Shown here one piece after another: positions 7,874 through 16,375 of a stretch of 64,000 nt of DNA. This DNA is from Parvicella sp964387945 (GTDB taxonomy: Bacteria > Bacteroidota > Bacteroidia > Flavobacteriales_D > Parvicellaceae), in assembly GCA_964387945.1 (NCBI GenBank), contig CAYLYX010000007.1, forward strand, positions 121,089 to 185,088. The letters are read 5' to 3'. How positions within the stretch are numbered: the first letter of the stretch is position 1; the number at the start of each line of letters is the position of its first letter. The notes under the pieces are model-generated. The model was not told the DNA's origin. It did not search any database and worked only from the letters and a program-made list of their open reading frames with translations. A program made the position numbers and the translations under genes.

Positions 7874-8511
7874 AACATACGAGCGGCTTTGTCTTTGATC
7901 AGCGGCTTTCTAAACTTTCCTTTCACTGTGTAGTTAATAATCTCCACTGGATCGTGATCTTGCTCTCTTACGCCAAACCAATACACCCACTCCCCTTTTC
8001 GTTCCTCATCAAATCGTTCATGATACAGTCCTTCTCCCAATAACAGCTCTTCAAAATAATCTGCGTGAGCTTTCATTTTGAAGTGGTAGACCAAATAGCC
8101 CGGTCGGGTAGGATGCGGCTGATGGTTCATCAAGGTGAGAATCGGAATGGACAGCTGATTGAACAACTCTCGCTTGGGAGGCTCATTCATTTCTTCCAAA
8201 AGATCCTCCAAAGATTTCATGAAGGGCGTTAGTTCGTTCATGCCGAACTGTTCTAACTTGTGAAAAGTAATATCCGAATCGTCTTTCAACACCTTCACTT
8301 CTGCAAGGAAGGCTTCATGATCTAACGGTAACTCTGGGTCATCTTCTAGTACTTCTTGCAGCAACTCCGAAGAACTTCGTAAGAAATCATTTAGGTTTTT
8401 CATGAACTCCTCTCGATCTAAATTGAAGTAATCCTCGTCCTCAATGAGGTGATCCATCATTTCGAGGACATTGTTCAACGCTTGAAGATTTCCGAGGTTT
8501 TCGTAACTCAT
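7810..8511 (-). CDS. Tail-anchored membrane protein of unknown function
   Basis: The 233 residues begin with a strongly acidic, Leu-rich helical region (about 1-110, e.g. LQALNNVLEMMDHLIEDEDYF). This is followed by a mixed domain (115-195) rich in Trp and Tyr. A single C-terminal transmembrane helix (about 211-230, ending in IMSN) makes it a probable tail-anchored protein with the bulk in the cytoplasm. I do not recognise the family. It is divergent from the SCO gene with 59 bases between them and both promoters in that gap. A fragment of its last 20 codons is repeated at 2901-2962. Confidence 0.65.
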   Translation of the reverse strand: MSYENLGNLQALNNVLEMMDHLIEDEDYFNLDREEFMKNLNDFLRSSSELLQEVLEDDPELPLDHEAFLAEVKVLKDDSDITFHKLEQFGMNELTPFMKSLEDLLEEMNEPPKRELFNQLSIPILTLMNHQPHPTRPGYLVYHFKMKAHADYFEELLLGEGLYHERFDEERKGEWVYWFGVREQDHDPVEIINYTVKGKFRKPLIKDKAARMFVIAFGILIILFAIVGAIMSN

Positions 8512-8530
8512 GGCTAAATAATTTCTACTA

Positions 8531-8538
8531 CAAATGTA
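8531..8538 (-). promoter_or_regulatory. Promoter -7 element of the 7810-8511 gene
   Basis: TACATTTG on the minus strand matches TAnnTTTG and lies 19 bases from the ATG at 8511. It shares the 59-base divergent spacer with the SCO promoter. Confidence 0.5.
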
Positions 8539-8558
8539 CTGAATTCATCACCGAGGTG

Positions 8559-8566
8559 TAACTTTA
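8559..8566 (+). promoter_or_regulatory. Probable -7 element of the SCO gene
   Basis: TAACTTTA differs from TAnnTTTG only in the last base. It ends 4 bases before the ATG at 8571, so the transcript would start at or within a few bases of the start codon. Confidence 0.4.
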
Positions 8567-8570
8567 CGCC

Positions 8571-9230
8571 ATGAAAAGCCTCATCGCCTTCGTTGTTATT
8601 TTTGGAGCAGCTGTTGTTGCTGGTATGTACTTACTTTCAGAAGAAAAGCCTGAGCTGCCGATCATTAATCCAGTAGATGTAAATCCTGACCTCGTAGACC
8701 CTTCTCTTCAAAACAAAGGGAACTACCACACCATTTCTGATTTTTACCTTCAAAATCAGGACGGCATTTGGGTGGATAAGAGTATTCTAACAGGTAAAAT
8801 CGCAGTAGTTAATTATTTCTTTGCGACTTGCCCTTCTATTTGCCCTTTGATGAATGGGAAAGTAGCAACGGTGTATGAAAAGTATAAATCTACTGGTGAC
8901 GTGATGTTTCTGTCCCATACCGTAATGCCAGAAGTGGATTCTGCCGAGGCGTTAAAGGAATACGCGGGTAGGTATGATGCGGATACAGAAAGTTGGATGT
9001 TCCTCACCGGAGATAAATCCCACTTGTATGAACTCGCACGAAAGAGTTACTTGATTGTTCCCGATAAAAATGACCCCAATTATTCACACGGTAGTGATAA
9101 CGACTTCATCCACACGGAAAACGTTGCGCTGATTGATACCAAAGGACAAATAAGAGGTTTTTATGATGGTACTTCTGATCAGGAGATACAACAACTGATT
9201 GAAGATATTCAAATCCTGAGGGACATGTAA
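8571..9230 (+). CDS. SCO1/SenC-family copper chaperone
   Basis: Proteins of this thioredoxin-fold family carry copper to the CuA centre of cytochrome c oxidase or act as thiol reductants. The 219 residues start with an N-terminal membrane anchor (3-21). The copper motif CPSIC is near residues 86-90 (Cys-x3-Cys), and the third ligand His is in DFIHTEN near 180. All three ligands are therefore present. The domain faces the periplasm. No oxidase genes lie nearby in this window, so its partner is unknown. The gene appears monocistronic, with a near-leaderless promoter. Confidence 0.88.
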   Translation: MKSLIAFVVIFGAAVVAGMYLLSEEKPELPIINPVDVNPDLVDPSLQNKGNYHTISDFYLQNQDGIWVDKSILTGKIAVVNYFFATCPSICPLMNGKVATVYEKYKSTGDVMFLSHTVMPEVDSAEALKEYAGRYDADTESWMFLTGDKSHLYELARKSYLIVPDKNDPNYSHGSDNDFIHTENVALIDTKGQIRGFYDGTSDQEIQQLIEDIQILRDM

Positions 9231-9287
9231 AATGAACCTTCTTATCTTTAGGGTGTATCCATTTACGTGACTTCAAACTGCCTAAAG

Positions 9288-9977
9288 ATGATTATAACTA
9301 CTTGTCAAGAAGACTGGAATCAAATGACGCCTGACGCGCAAGGTCGTCATTGTGCCGTTTGCGATTTAACCGTTCTCAATCTGAAGGGTAAAACGCACGA
9401 TGAAATTGTATCGATTAAAGAGGAAAAAGGGAAAATCTGTGGAAGGGTAACACAACTTCAAGTAGCAGAATTTCAATACCTGCATCCGCTAAAACGTTTT
9501 GCCATTGCTTTATTTTTAGTGTTTGGAACAGGACTGTTTACCACTTCATACAGTCAAATTTTGGGAGACTCTACCCAGCAGGCAGAGAACAAGCATGAAT
9601 TTACGCTCAAATTTAAAGCGATTGATTCAAAAGGAAAACCACTGCCAGGAGTTTACATCAGTTTTGATTCCTTTGATCATTTTAGCGATTACAAAGAAGG
9701 AACTACTGATGAAAATGGCGAGCTTTCTATCAGTTTTTGGCATTCGAAAGAGACGATTGAACTTACAGCTGACATAAGCTATGAGGATATTTATGGAACA
9801 CTTGTTTACAAAGCCTCCAGCAAGAGCATCAATCACTTCGATCGGATTGTTTATGATTCAGAGAAATATGTTCTTAGAGTAGGTGAATTAGAGTTTAGTG
9901 AACTTTATCTCATCGGTGATGTGGAACCTGATCATTGGAGTGAAGACCCATACGAACAGAAAACGGAACACAACTAG
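9288..9977 (+). CDS. Membrane-anchored protein with N-terminal Cys motif
   Basis: The first 60 residues show CQEDW...MTPDAQGRHCAVCDLTVLNL...GKICGRV, a pattern common at the N-terminus of Bacteroidota proteins. The Cys and His spacing suggests a small metal or redox site. A transmembrane helix follows (about 73-93, FAIALFLVFGTGLFTT). The exported C-terminal part (about 105-230) resembles a transthyretin or carboxypeptidase-regulatory-like beta sandwich (DSKGKPLPGVYISF). The ATG at 9288 is preferred over GTG 9267 because family members begin just before the CQExW motif. The function is not known to me. Its stop overlaps that of the convergent asparaginase gene (CTAG). Confidence 0.6.
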   Translation: MIITTCQEDWNQMTPDAQGRHCAVCDLTVLNLKGKTHDEIVSIKEEKGKICGRVTQLQVAEFQYLHPLKRFAIALFLVFGTGLFTTSYSQILGDSTQQAENKHEFTLKFKAIDSKGKPLPGVYISFDSFDHFSDYKEGTTDENGELSISFWHSKETIELTADISYEDIYGTLVYKASSKSINHFDRIVYDSEKYVLRVGELEFSELYLIGDVEPDHWSEDPYEQKTEHN

Positions 9978-10996
9978 TAGCTTATCTCACCTACTAAGTT
10001 CTGCTGGAATAATGACTTGATATCTGCATTCTGATCATAGTTTCCTAATAGATACATGAGCTTGGTGATGGCAGCTTCTGAGGTCATATCACCTCCGCTG
10101 ATCAAACCAAGATCTGCCAAACCTTTTCCTGTTTCGTATTTGGATTGATCTACACTACCCATTTTGCATTGAGTCACGTTTACAATCACAATTCCTTTGG
10201 AAATTGCCTCTCTCAATTCGTCTAAAAACCACGAGTAAGACGTTGCATTACCCGCTCCAAATGTTTCTAAAACTACTCCTTTAATCTCTGGAGCATTAAA
10301 GAAGTGATGCACCAATTTTTTTGAGATTCCCGGGTAAAGTTTCAAGATAAAAATATCATTCTCAATACCATACCTGAACGTTGTTTCTCCTTGCGGAAAG
10401 GGAAGCACATCGTCCAAATTATAGGCGATATCAATACCTGCTTCAGCCAGAATGGGATAATTAAAACTCTCGAATGCATTGAAGTGATTTGAACTCAATT
10501 TGGTGGTGCGATTACCACGATAGAGTTTATACTCAAAATAGACACTTACTTCCGGGATCAGCGGCAAGTCTCCACTGTAGGCACTTGCAATCTCAATCGC
10601 TGTGATCAAGTTCTCCTTGCCATCCGTTCGAATAATTCCGATAGGCAATTGAGACCCTGTAAACACAACTGGTTTTTTGAGGTTCTCAATCATATAACTC
10701 ACCGCACTTGCCGTAAATGCCATGGTATCTGTACCGTGCAACACCACAAAACCATCAAAGTCATCATAGTTATTTTCGATGATTTTAACCAGTTCTACCC
10801 AGATCTCAGGAGTCATATTCGAACTATCAATCGGCTCTTCAAATGATTGTGTATCAATTCGACAATCCAATCGTTTCAACTCAGGAATTTCATCTACCAA
10901 ATGAGCAAAATCAAAAGGTTTCAAAACTCCTGTTTGAGGATCGTTAATCATCCCAATGGTACCTCCAGTATATATCAATAAGATGCTGCGTTGCAT
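9974..10996 (-). CDS. ansA: L-asparaginase, type I
   Basis: Hydrolyses asparagine to aspartate and ammonia. The 340 residues match cytoplasmic type I enzymes. The first catalytic motif is YTGGTIGM (residues 9-16, nucleophile Thr in GGT). The second is VVLHGTDTMAFTA near 84-96 with the Thr-Asp pair. No signal peptide is visible, which supports the cytoplasmic type. Conserved VFTGSQLPIG and GKENLITAIEIA follow. The 3' end overlaps the upstream convergent gene by four bases. Confidence 0.93.
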   Translation of the reverse strand: MQRSILLIYTGGTIGMINDPQTGVLKPFDFAHLVDEIPELKRLDCRIDTQSFEEPIDSSNMTPEIWVELVKIIENNYDDFDGFVVLHGTDTMAFTASAVSYMIENLKKPVVFTGSQLPIGIIRTDGKENLITAIEIASAYSGDLPLIPEVSVYFEYKLYRGNRTTKLSSNHFNAFESFNYPILAEAGIDIAYNLDDVLPFPQGETTFRYGIENDIFILKLYPGISKKLVHHFFNAPEIKGVVLETFGAGNATSYSWFLDELREAISKGIVIVNVTQCKMGSVDQSKYETGKGLADLGLISGGDMTSEAAITKLMYLLGNYDQNADIKSLFQQNLVGEISY

Positions 10997-11020
10997 TGCG
11001 CTAAGTTAACAAAGATTCAT

Positions 11021-11845
11021 TCATATAACATCAATCGCCCACTGAAGTAACAGGAGAACTAAGAACTGTGCTTCTATCCATCCGGTGAAGAAAAGTTCGC
11101 TGCGCTGCTCATTTGTAGCCATCAACGAAGGAATTACCGATAGTGCTACCAATGATAACGACCACACCTGAAGAAAGAGCGATGCGATAGCAATGATCAT
11201 CATGAGTGAGATGGATAGTATTTTACTTCCTTTTACCCCAAGAACTACGGGCAGGGTTTTAAGTTGTTCTTTATCGAGCTCCCTATCCCGAATGTCAAAC
11301 GGAATGCATAAGATCATGACAAATAGGAATAGTAGAACTAGAAAAATTAATGACGAACTGTTCCAATTCCACTCTATCAATAGCAGTGGTACAACGGCTG
11401 CTGTAAACGTCCAGACCAAACTGATCACAAAGATCTTCAAAAAAGGAAGTTTTCGAATCGCTCGTAACTTTTCGTTCTTGCGAGTATAAAACATAACGAC
11501 CAAAAGTGCTGGCAACGAGGCTAGCATTAGTTCAAATGGAAGTATCCGTATGGAAAATACGGTCATTCCTACCAAGCCCAAAACACTCAGCGCCTGTATG
11601 GTAAGTTGATTTCGATCGATCCAAACGTGGCGTTCAGAATTCTTCTTAAGACTCACTTCTCCAGTGATTTTCAGAAACCGTTGAAAATTGTAGGCAAATA
11701 ATGTAGCAAAGAAGAGCAGCAACGCGTACTCATAGTTCACCTCTATGTCAAGCACATTTATGGTAAACAAATAAAAAGCAACCGCATTGATCGAAACCCA
11801 GAGGTTGGAATAAACAAACCACTTTATTCCATTCAAACTGTTCAA
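11021..11845 (-). CDS. UbiA-like polytopic membrane protein
   Basis: A 274-residue protein with about eight hydrophobic segments. The segment CIPFDIRDRELDKE (near 185) matches the second aspartate-rich motif of UbiA prenyltransferases. It is followed by LKTLPVVLGVKGSK, also typical of the family. The first Asp-rich motif, expected near residue 50, is replaced by FAYNFQRFLK, with no Asp pair. It may therefore be a divergent or non-prenylating member. No quinone genes are next to it. The gene lies 24 bases upstream of ansA on the same strand and 6 bases after 11852-12505, so all three may be one transcript. Confidence 0.6.
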   Translation of the reverse strand: MNSLNGIKWFVYSNLWVSINAVAFYLFTINVLDIEVNYEYALLLFFATLFAYNFQRFLKITGEVSLKKNSERHVWIDRNQLTIQALSVLGLVGMTVFSIRILPFELMLASLPALLVVMFYTRKNEKLRAIRKLPFLKIFVISLVWTFTAAVVPLLLIEWNWNSSSLIFLVLLFLFVMILCIPFDIRDRELDKEQLKTLPVVLGVKGSKILSISLMMIIAIASLFLQVWSLSLVALSVIPSLMATNEQRSELFFTGWIEAQFLVLLLLQWAIDVI

Positions 11846-11851
11846 AAAATC

Positions 11852-12505
11852 TTATTTAGCTACTGCATAAACCAAAAAGCCGGTTCCTACGCCAATGACT
11901 GAACCTAATAACGCATTTTTCAATTTCTTTACCTTTGCTATTTTCTGAAAGCCTTCGATGTAGTACTCGCTGCTCAAGAAATTTACGTCAGTAGCATACT
12001 CTTTTCTTACCTTGGGCTTGAAAATCCCAGCACCTATAGTAACAACAAAAGGCACAGCAACAGGAACAATTGAAGGCGTAATTTTGAAGAAACCACCATT
12101 GGGTTGAAAATCATATGTATCCAAAATTACGGATGTGAATCCCAACCCTAGTCCTGTGATAAACCAACTGGCAGATTTATAGCTAGCATAAGCATCCCGC
12201 TCACCGTAAACAAACATCTTCATTTCATTTTTGGTGAAATAGTTTCCCATAAGCGTGTCTCGCTTATACAAAATGGTCTCTTCTCCGCTAGCATTGGAAT
12301 ATGAAAACATTCTGAACTTGGTCAGTTCCATATCTTTTACCTTCCCGCCTTTCTTATAATATTGAAAATCAAAGTAATCCTCATACTCTGTTCCTAACTT
12401 TCCTCTGAGCACCTTTCCGTTCATCAACTGAATCTTGTCCTGGCCCAAAGCCTGAGCGCTGACGATCAACACAAGCGAAAAAGCTATAAAGTTCTTACAT
12501 TTCAT
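11852..12505 (-). CDS. Exported protein of unknown function with C-terminal membrane segments
   Basis: Residues 1-21 form a signal peptide (ending AQALGQ). The region 22-105 is beta-rich and charged (LMNGKVLRGKLGTEYEDY resembles small surface beta-barrel modules). The second half has three hydrophobic segments (about 110-128, 142-163, 197-216), Gly-rich like glycine zippers. I do not recognise the family. It lies directly upstream of the UbiA-like gene with a 6-base gap. Confidence 0.55.
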   Translation of the reverse strand: MKCKNFIAFSLVLIVSAQALGQDKIQLMNGKVLRGKLGTEYEDYFDFQYYKKGGKVKDMELTKFRMFSYSNASGEETILYKRDTLMGNYFTKNEMKMFVYGERDAYASYKSASWFITGLGLGFTSVILDTYDFQPNGGFFKITPSIVPVAVPFVVTIGAGIFKPKVRKEYATDVNFLSSEYYIEGFQKIAKVKKLKNALLGSVIGVGTGFLVYAVAK

Positions 12506-12510
12506 TTCTA

Positions 12511-12518
12511 CAAATTTA
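12511..12518 (-). promoter_or_regulatory. Promoter -7 element of the 11852-12505 gene
   Basis: TAAATTTG on the minus strand matches TAnnTTTG and ends 5 bases before the ATG at 12505. The mRNA would be leaderless or nearly so. Confidence 0.45.
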
Positions 12519-12540
12519 AATGGGGTTTACTGTAAAGGGA

Positions 12541-13278
12541 TCAACTGTATCTTCTTTCCACAAGTTCGATAAAATCTTTTACCGATCGTGACGATTTATC
12601 CCAATTGTGTTTTGAAGTCAATACATTTATATACTCATCTGCCTCAATAAAGTTACTGAAATTGTTTAAGGTATTCACTGCCTCTTTATAAAGGTTATTC
12701 TCTCCCGCGAAAAGATCATTCATAAACAAAAACTTCTGATTTAATCCAATTGCTTCGGATAGATCGCCAATCGGCTTTTTACTCAACTTATCTGCCAATG
12801 ACTTGCTCTCCTGCTGACTAGAAAAGGTATCGTTGATACTTTTCTGCTCCTCTTTTTGCTGCTCCGCCAAAGTTTTGGGTTGCTCTGGCTCCGGCTCTGG
12901 TGCCTTTGCTGATTTCTCCTCCACTGGCTTCTCTTCTACTGGCTTTTCCTCGTTAACGGGTTTAACAATCACATTTTTTACAATATCTTCTGGTCTACCT
13001 TCTTGCTCAATCGCATCTAACAAGTTGGTCTGATTAGAAGGCCCTCTCAACGAATCAAGCATGTTTTGATCTACTCCAAAGCTAAAGGAACTCGGCTTAG
13101 CTTGTTTCTTAGGATCAGGCTGGATAGCAAGGTACTGCAAAATAGCAATTCGTTCATGCAACGAACGAACATCGTCTAGAACGCCCTCCAGTTCTTCTAC
13201 ATTCATTTCTCCATTCTCCAACCTTTCTATTTCTTCTGAAAGTCTTTTAACTATTTCCGTAATACTCTTATATTTCAC
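12541..13278 (-). CDS. Cytoplasmic protein with acidic Pro-rich linker
   Basis: The 245 residues have three parts. Residues 1-50 form a predicted coiled coil (IVKRLSEEIERLENGEMNVEELEG). A low-complexity linker at about 105-140 contains the repeated unit EEKPV and Pro-Glu-rich stretches. The C-terminal part (about 150-245) is helical (SLADKLSKKPIGDLSEAIGLNQKFLFMNDLF). There is no signal peptide. Bacteroidota genomes carry similar proteins near tdk, but I know of no assigned function. It is divergent from tdk across a 146-base spacer. Confidence 0.6.
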   Translation of the reverse strand: MKYKSITEIVKRLSEEIERLENGEMNVEELEGVLDDVRSLHERIAILQYLAIQPDPKKQAKPSSFSFGVDQNMLDSLRGPSNQTNLLDAIEQEGRPEDIVKNVIVKPVNEEKPVEEKPVEEKSAKAPEPEPEQPKTLAEQQKEEQKSINDTFSSQQESKSLADKLSKKPIGDLSEAIGLNQKFLFMNDLFAGENNLYKEAVNTLNNFSNFIEADEYINVLTSKHNWDKSSRSVKDFIELVERRYS

Positions 13279-13381
13279 AACTTGATCGTTTAGATTGACT
13301 TACAAAAAAAACCAAATAATTTAACTCGTACAATAAAATTACAATTTATCAACACGGGTTCGACCTAAAAATTCAAAAGAT

Positions 13382-13389
13382 TAACTTTG
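13382..13389 (+). promoter_or_regulatory. Promoter -7 element of tdk-murF/alr
   Basis: TAACTTTG is an exact TAnnTTTG match located 35 bases upstream of the GTG start of tdk. Confidence 0.55.
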
Positions 13390-13424
13390 GGCAAAACGAA
13401 TCGGAGACAACAAATAATTGACAC

Positions 13425-14000
13425 GTGTTTTTAGAGAGAAAAGGAAACAGGCAAATAAGAAAAGGGTGGATAGAAGTCATCTGTGGTTCAATGTTTTCTG
13501 GAAAAACCGAGGAGTTGATCCGAAGAATGAAACGAGCAGAATTCGCGCAGCAGCGGGTCGAAATTTTTAAACCTGAAATTGATGTGCGATACGATGAGGA
13601 GGATGTGGTGAGCCACGAAGGAAATGCCATTCGTTCTACGCCCGTCCCTGCATCTTCCAACATTCTACTTTTAGCGAATGACGTGGAAGTGGTAGGCATT
13701 GATGAGGCTCAATTCTTTGACGATGAACTACCTTCGGTCTGTGAAAAACTTGCTAATCAAGGCGTTAGAGTCATCATCGCAGGATTAGACATGGACTTTC
13801 AGGGAAAACCTTTTGGACCTATTCCAGCCTTGATGGCAAAAGCAGAGTACGTAACAAAGGTTCACGCTATTTGCATGCAATGTGGAGACCTTGCTCAATT
13901 CTCTCATCGAAAAACAGAGGACAAAGAGGTTGTATTATTGGGGGAAACTCAAGAATACGAACCGCTTTGTAGAAAATGTTTTAACGAAGCTACCAAATGA
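13425..14000 (+). CDS. tdk: Thymidine kinase
   Basis: Phosphorylates thymidine to dTMP in the salvage pathway. Length 191 fits the type II (TK1-like) family. The P-loop GSMFSGKT occupies residues 21-28, the Walker B and catalytic region GIDEAQFF is near 90-97, and two Cys pairs (CMQC near 150 and CRKC near 182) form the zinc lasso. The start is GTG at 13425; the extension before GWIEVICGSM is normal for Bacteroidota enzymes. It overlaps murF-alr by four bases (ATGA), indicating translational coupling. Confidence 0.95.
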   Translation: MFLERKGNRQIRKGWIEVICGSMFSGKTEELIRRMKRAEFAQQRVEIFKPEIDVRYDEEDVVSHEGNAIRSTPVPASSNILLLANDVEVVGIDEAQFFDDELPSVCEKLANQGVRVIIAGLDMDFQGKPFGPIPALMAKAEYVTKVHAICMQCGDLAQFSHRKTEDKEVVLLGETQEYEPLCRKCFNEATK

Positions 14001-16375
14001 ATTTAAACTATTCCCTTCAGGAAATATCTGATGCAATTAACGGAAAAGTCATCGGTGACGCTTCCTTTATCGTGAAGCAAGTCATCATTGATAGCAGAAA
14101 CTTTTTTAGCGAATTAGACACGCTTTTCATTGCCATCAAAGGCCCTAACAACAATGGGCATAACTACATTCCTTCGTTGCACAAACAAGGCTGTAACGGG
14201 TTCATCGTTGAAGCAACATTTGAACAAGATCTACCCGCAGGGGCTAATGCCATTGTAGTTGAGAACTCGCTGGCTTCACTGCAACGACTGGCTACTTTCC
14301 ATCGTTCGCAATTTGATTATCCAGTGGTAGCCATCACGGGAAGTAACGGAAAAACAGTAGTTAAAGAATGGCTTTACCACCTACTAAAGCGGAAATACAA
14401 TATCATTCGGAGTCCAAAAAGCTTCAATTCCCAAGTGGGAGTTCCCCTCTCCATTCTCCAGATGACGCACCAACACACGCTCGCTATATTTGAAGCTGGA
14501 ATATCACAGAGAGGAGAAATGGAAAAGCTAGCGTCAATGCTCCAACCTACGCACGGGATTTTAACCCACATTGGAACAGCTCACTCTGTAAACTTTTCTT
14601 CTCAGGATGAAATTAAGGAAGAGAAATCGAAGTTGTTTGAAAAATGCAAATGGGTGCACAGCTTTGAAGATAATGCAGGTTTTCTTTTGAATGTGGAAAG
14701 CAAACGAAAGAAGTGTACGATTGAAGCGAATATTCGCGGTACGGAAATAACGTATGAAATTCCCTTTTCGGATGACGCGTCCATCACGAATAGTTTGACG
14801 ACTGTGGTGGCAGCCCTACAACTCGAAGCCTCAGTGGAAAGCATTTGCAAAGAAATTGTGCATCTGCCCAGTGTAGCTCTTCGATTGGAGACCAAAAAAG
14901 GCATTAATCAAACAATACTCATCAACGACTCGTATAGCAACGATATTCATTCCCTCGAAATAGCGTTAAACCACTTGGTTAATCGAAATGAAAAAGATCA
15001 TAAAGTGGTCATTTTAAGTGATATTGAACAGGATTATCATGAAGATGCTGACCTCTACGAAAAAGTAGCTCATTTGATCGAAGATAAAGGAGTGGATCGG
15101 TTCATAGGAATTGGTCCTCGCTTGAAAGAAAGCAGTCACCTTTTTAGGCGTGGTGAATTTTTTGAAGGAGTAAGTGAGCTCTTTCCCTACCTAAAAGCGA
15201 ACCCGATAGAACAAGCTACTATTCTCATCAAAGGAGCGAGAAAATTTAGGTTTGAAGCCATTGGAAAGTATTTTGAACTCCAGACCCACGAGAGTAAACT
15301 AACCATTGACCTCGGTGCTTTGAGAAACAATGTAAAAGCCTATCAGCGGCTTCTCAAGGATGATGTGAAGCTCTTGTGTATGGTAAAAGCTTTTGGTTAT
15401 GGAAGTGGAAGCAAAGAGATTGGACTTACATTAGAAGAGTGTAAAGTAGATTACTTGGGCGTTGCTTATGCCGATGAAGGAAGAAAGTTAAGAATCGAGA
15501 ACATTAACATGCCCATCATCGTAATGAATGCTAAGAAAAGTAGTTTTGACACGATCATAGACTACCATCTAGAGCCTTCTATCTATAGTTTTAGACAACT
15601 CAATGACTTTATTCGAGCACTGATTGATTTGGATATTAAATCTTACCCCATTCATATCAAAATTGATACGGGAATGCGCAGATTGGGCTTTATGACGCAG
15701 GATGTTGAAGAACTAATTTCTACCCTTTCATCACAGCCTGAAGTTAGAGTAAAAAGTATCTTCTCTCATTTAGCTGCGAGTGATGATCCGCACGAAGATC
15801 TTTTCACCAATAAGCAGATTCAACAGTTTCAGTACGTCTGTCACAAAATAGAATCAGGTGTGGGGTACGACTGCATCAAACATATTCTCAACACTTCTGG
15901 AATTGAACGGTTTCAGCATGCGCAAATGGACATGGTAAGACTTGGACTGGGGATGTATGGCGTAACCAAAGGTCTTCCAGACATCGAAAATGTTGGGGTA
16001 TTGACGACAAATATTTCTCAGGTGAAAAATGTAAAAAAAGGAGAATCCATTGGCTACGGTCGTTCGCAATACGCTTTGCAAGACATGACCATCGGAGTCA
16101 TTCCAATTGGCTATGCAGATGGGTTCTCAAGGACATTGAGTTGTGGACAAGGAAGCGTATGGATCAATGGATGCAGGGCCAAGGTAGTTGGAAACGTGTG
16201 CATGGACATGACCATGATTGACCTTACCGATATTCCTGCTAAGGAAGGTGATGAAGTAGAGATTTTTGGAAAAAACAGGTCGATCTATGACCTTTCTGAT
16301 GAGATGAATACGATCCCCTACGAAGTGCTAACTTCTGTGTCTAAAAGAGTGCAACGCGTTTACCTCACCGATTAA
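13997..16375 (+). CDS. murF/alr: MurF-alanine racemase fusion protein
   Basis: A bifunctional cytoplasmic enzyme of peptidoglycan synthesis. The N-terminal half (1-430) is MurF, which adds D-Ala-D-Ala to UDP-MurNAc-tripeptide. It shows the ATP-binding AITGSNGKT motif near 112-120 and the following FNSQVGVP segment. The C-terminal half (about 435-792) is alanine racemase, which makes the D-Ala used by MurF and Ddl. It has the PLP lysine in CMVKAFGYGSG near 464 and the catalytic Tyr region in IGYGRSQ near 682. This fusion is typical of Bacteroidota. The length of 792 matches both domains without loss. Its TAA overlaps the stop of the convergent kinase gene (TTAA). Confidence 0.95.
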   Translation: MNLNYSLQEISDAINGKVIGDASFIVKQVIIDSRNFFSELDTLFIAIKGPNNNGHNYIPSLHKQGCNGFIVEATFEQDLPAGANAIVVENSLASLQRLATFHRSQFDYPVVAITGSNGKTVVKEWLYHLLKRKYNIIRSPKSFNSQVGVPLSILQMTHQHTLAIFEAGISQRGEMEKLASMLQPTHGILTHIGTAHSVNFSSQDEIKEEKSKLFEKCKWVHSFEDNAGFLLNVESKRKKCTIEANIRGTEITYEIPFSDDASITNSLTTVVAALQLEASVESICKEIVHLPSVALRLETKKGINQTILINDSYSNDIHSLEIALNHLVNRNEKDHKVVILSDIEQDYHEDADLYEKVAHLIEDKGVDRFIGIGPRLKESSHLFRRGEFFEGVSELFPYLKANPIEQATILIKGARKFRFEAIGKYFELQTHESKLTIDLGALRNNVKAYQRLLKDDVKLLCMVKAFGYGSGSKEIGLTLEECKVDYLGVAYADEGRKLRIENINMPIIVMNAKKSSFDTIIDYHLEPSIYSFRQLNDFIRALIDLDIKSYPIHIKIDTGMRRLGFMTQDVEELISTLSSQPEVRVKSIFSHLAASDDPHEDLFTNKQIQQFQYVCHKIESGVGYDCIKHILNTSGIERFQHAQMDMVRLGLGMYGVTKGLPDIENVGVLTTNISQVKNVKKGESIGYGRSQYALQDMTIGVIPIGYADGFSRTLSCGQGSVWINGCRAKVVGNVCMDMTMIDLTDIPAKEGDEVEIFGKNRSIYDLSDEMNTIPYEVLTSVSKRVQRVYLTD

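Noticed and set aside
12880..12960. Tandem DNA repeat in the 12541-13278 gene
   Set aside because: It encodes the EEKPV repeat of a Pro/Glu linker and gives no sign of a mobile or regulatory element.
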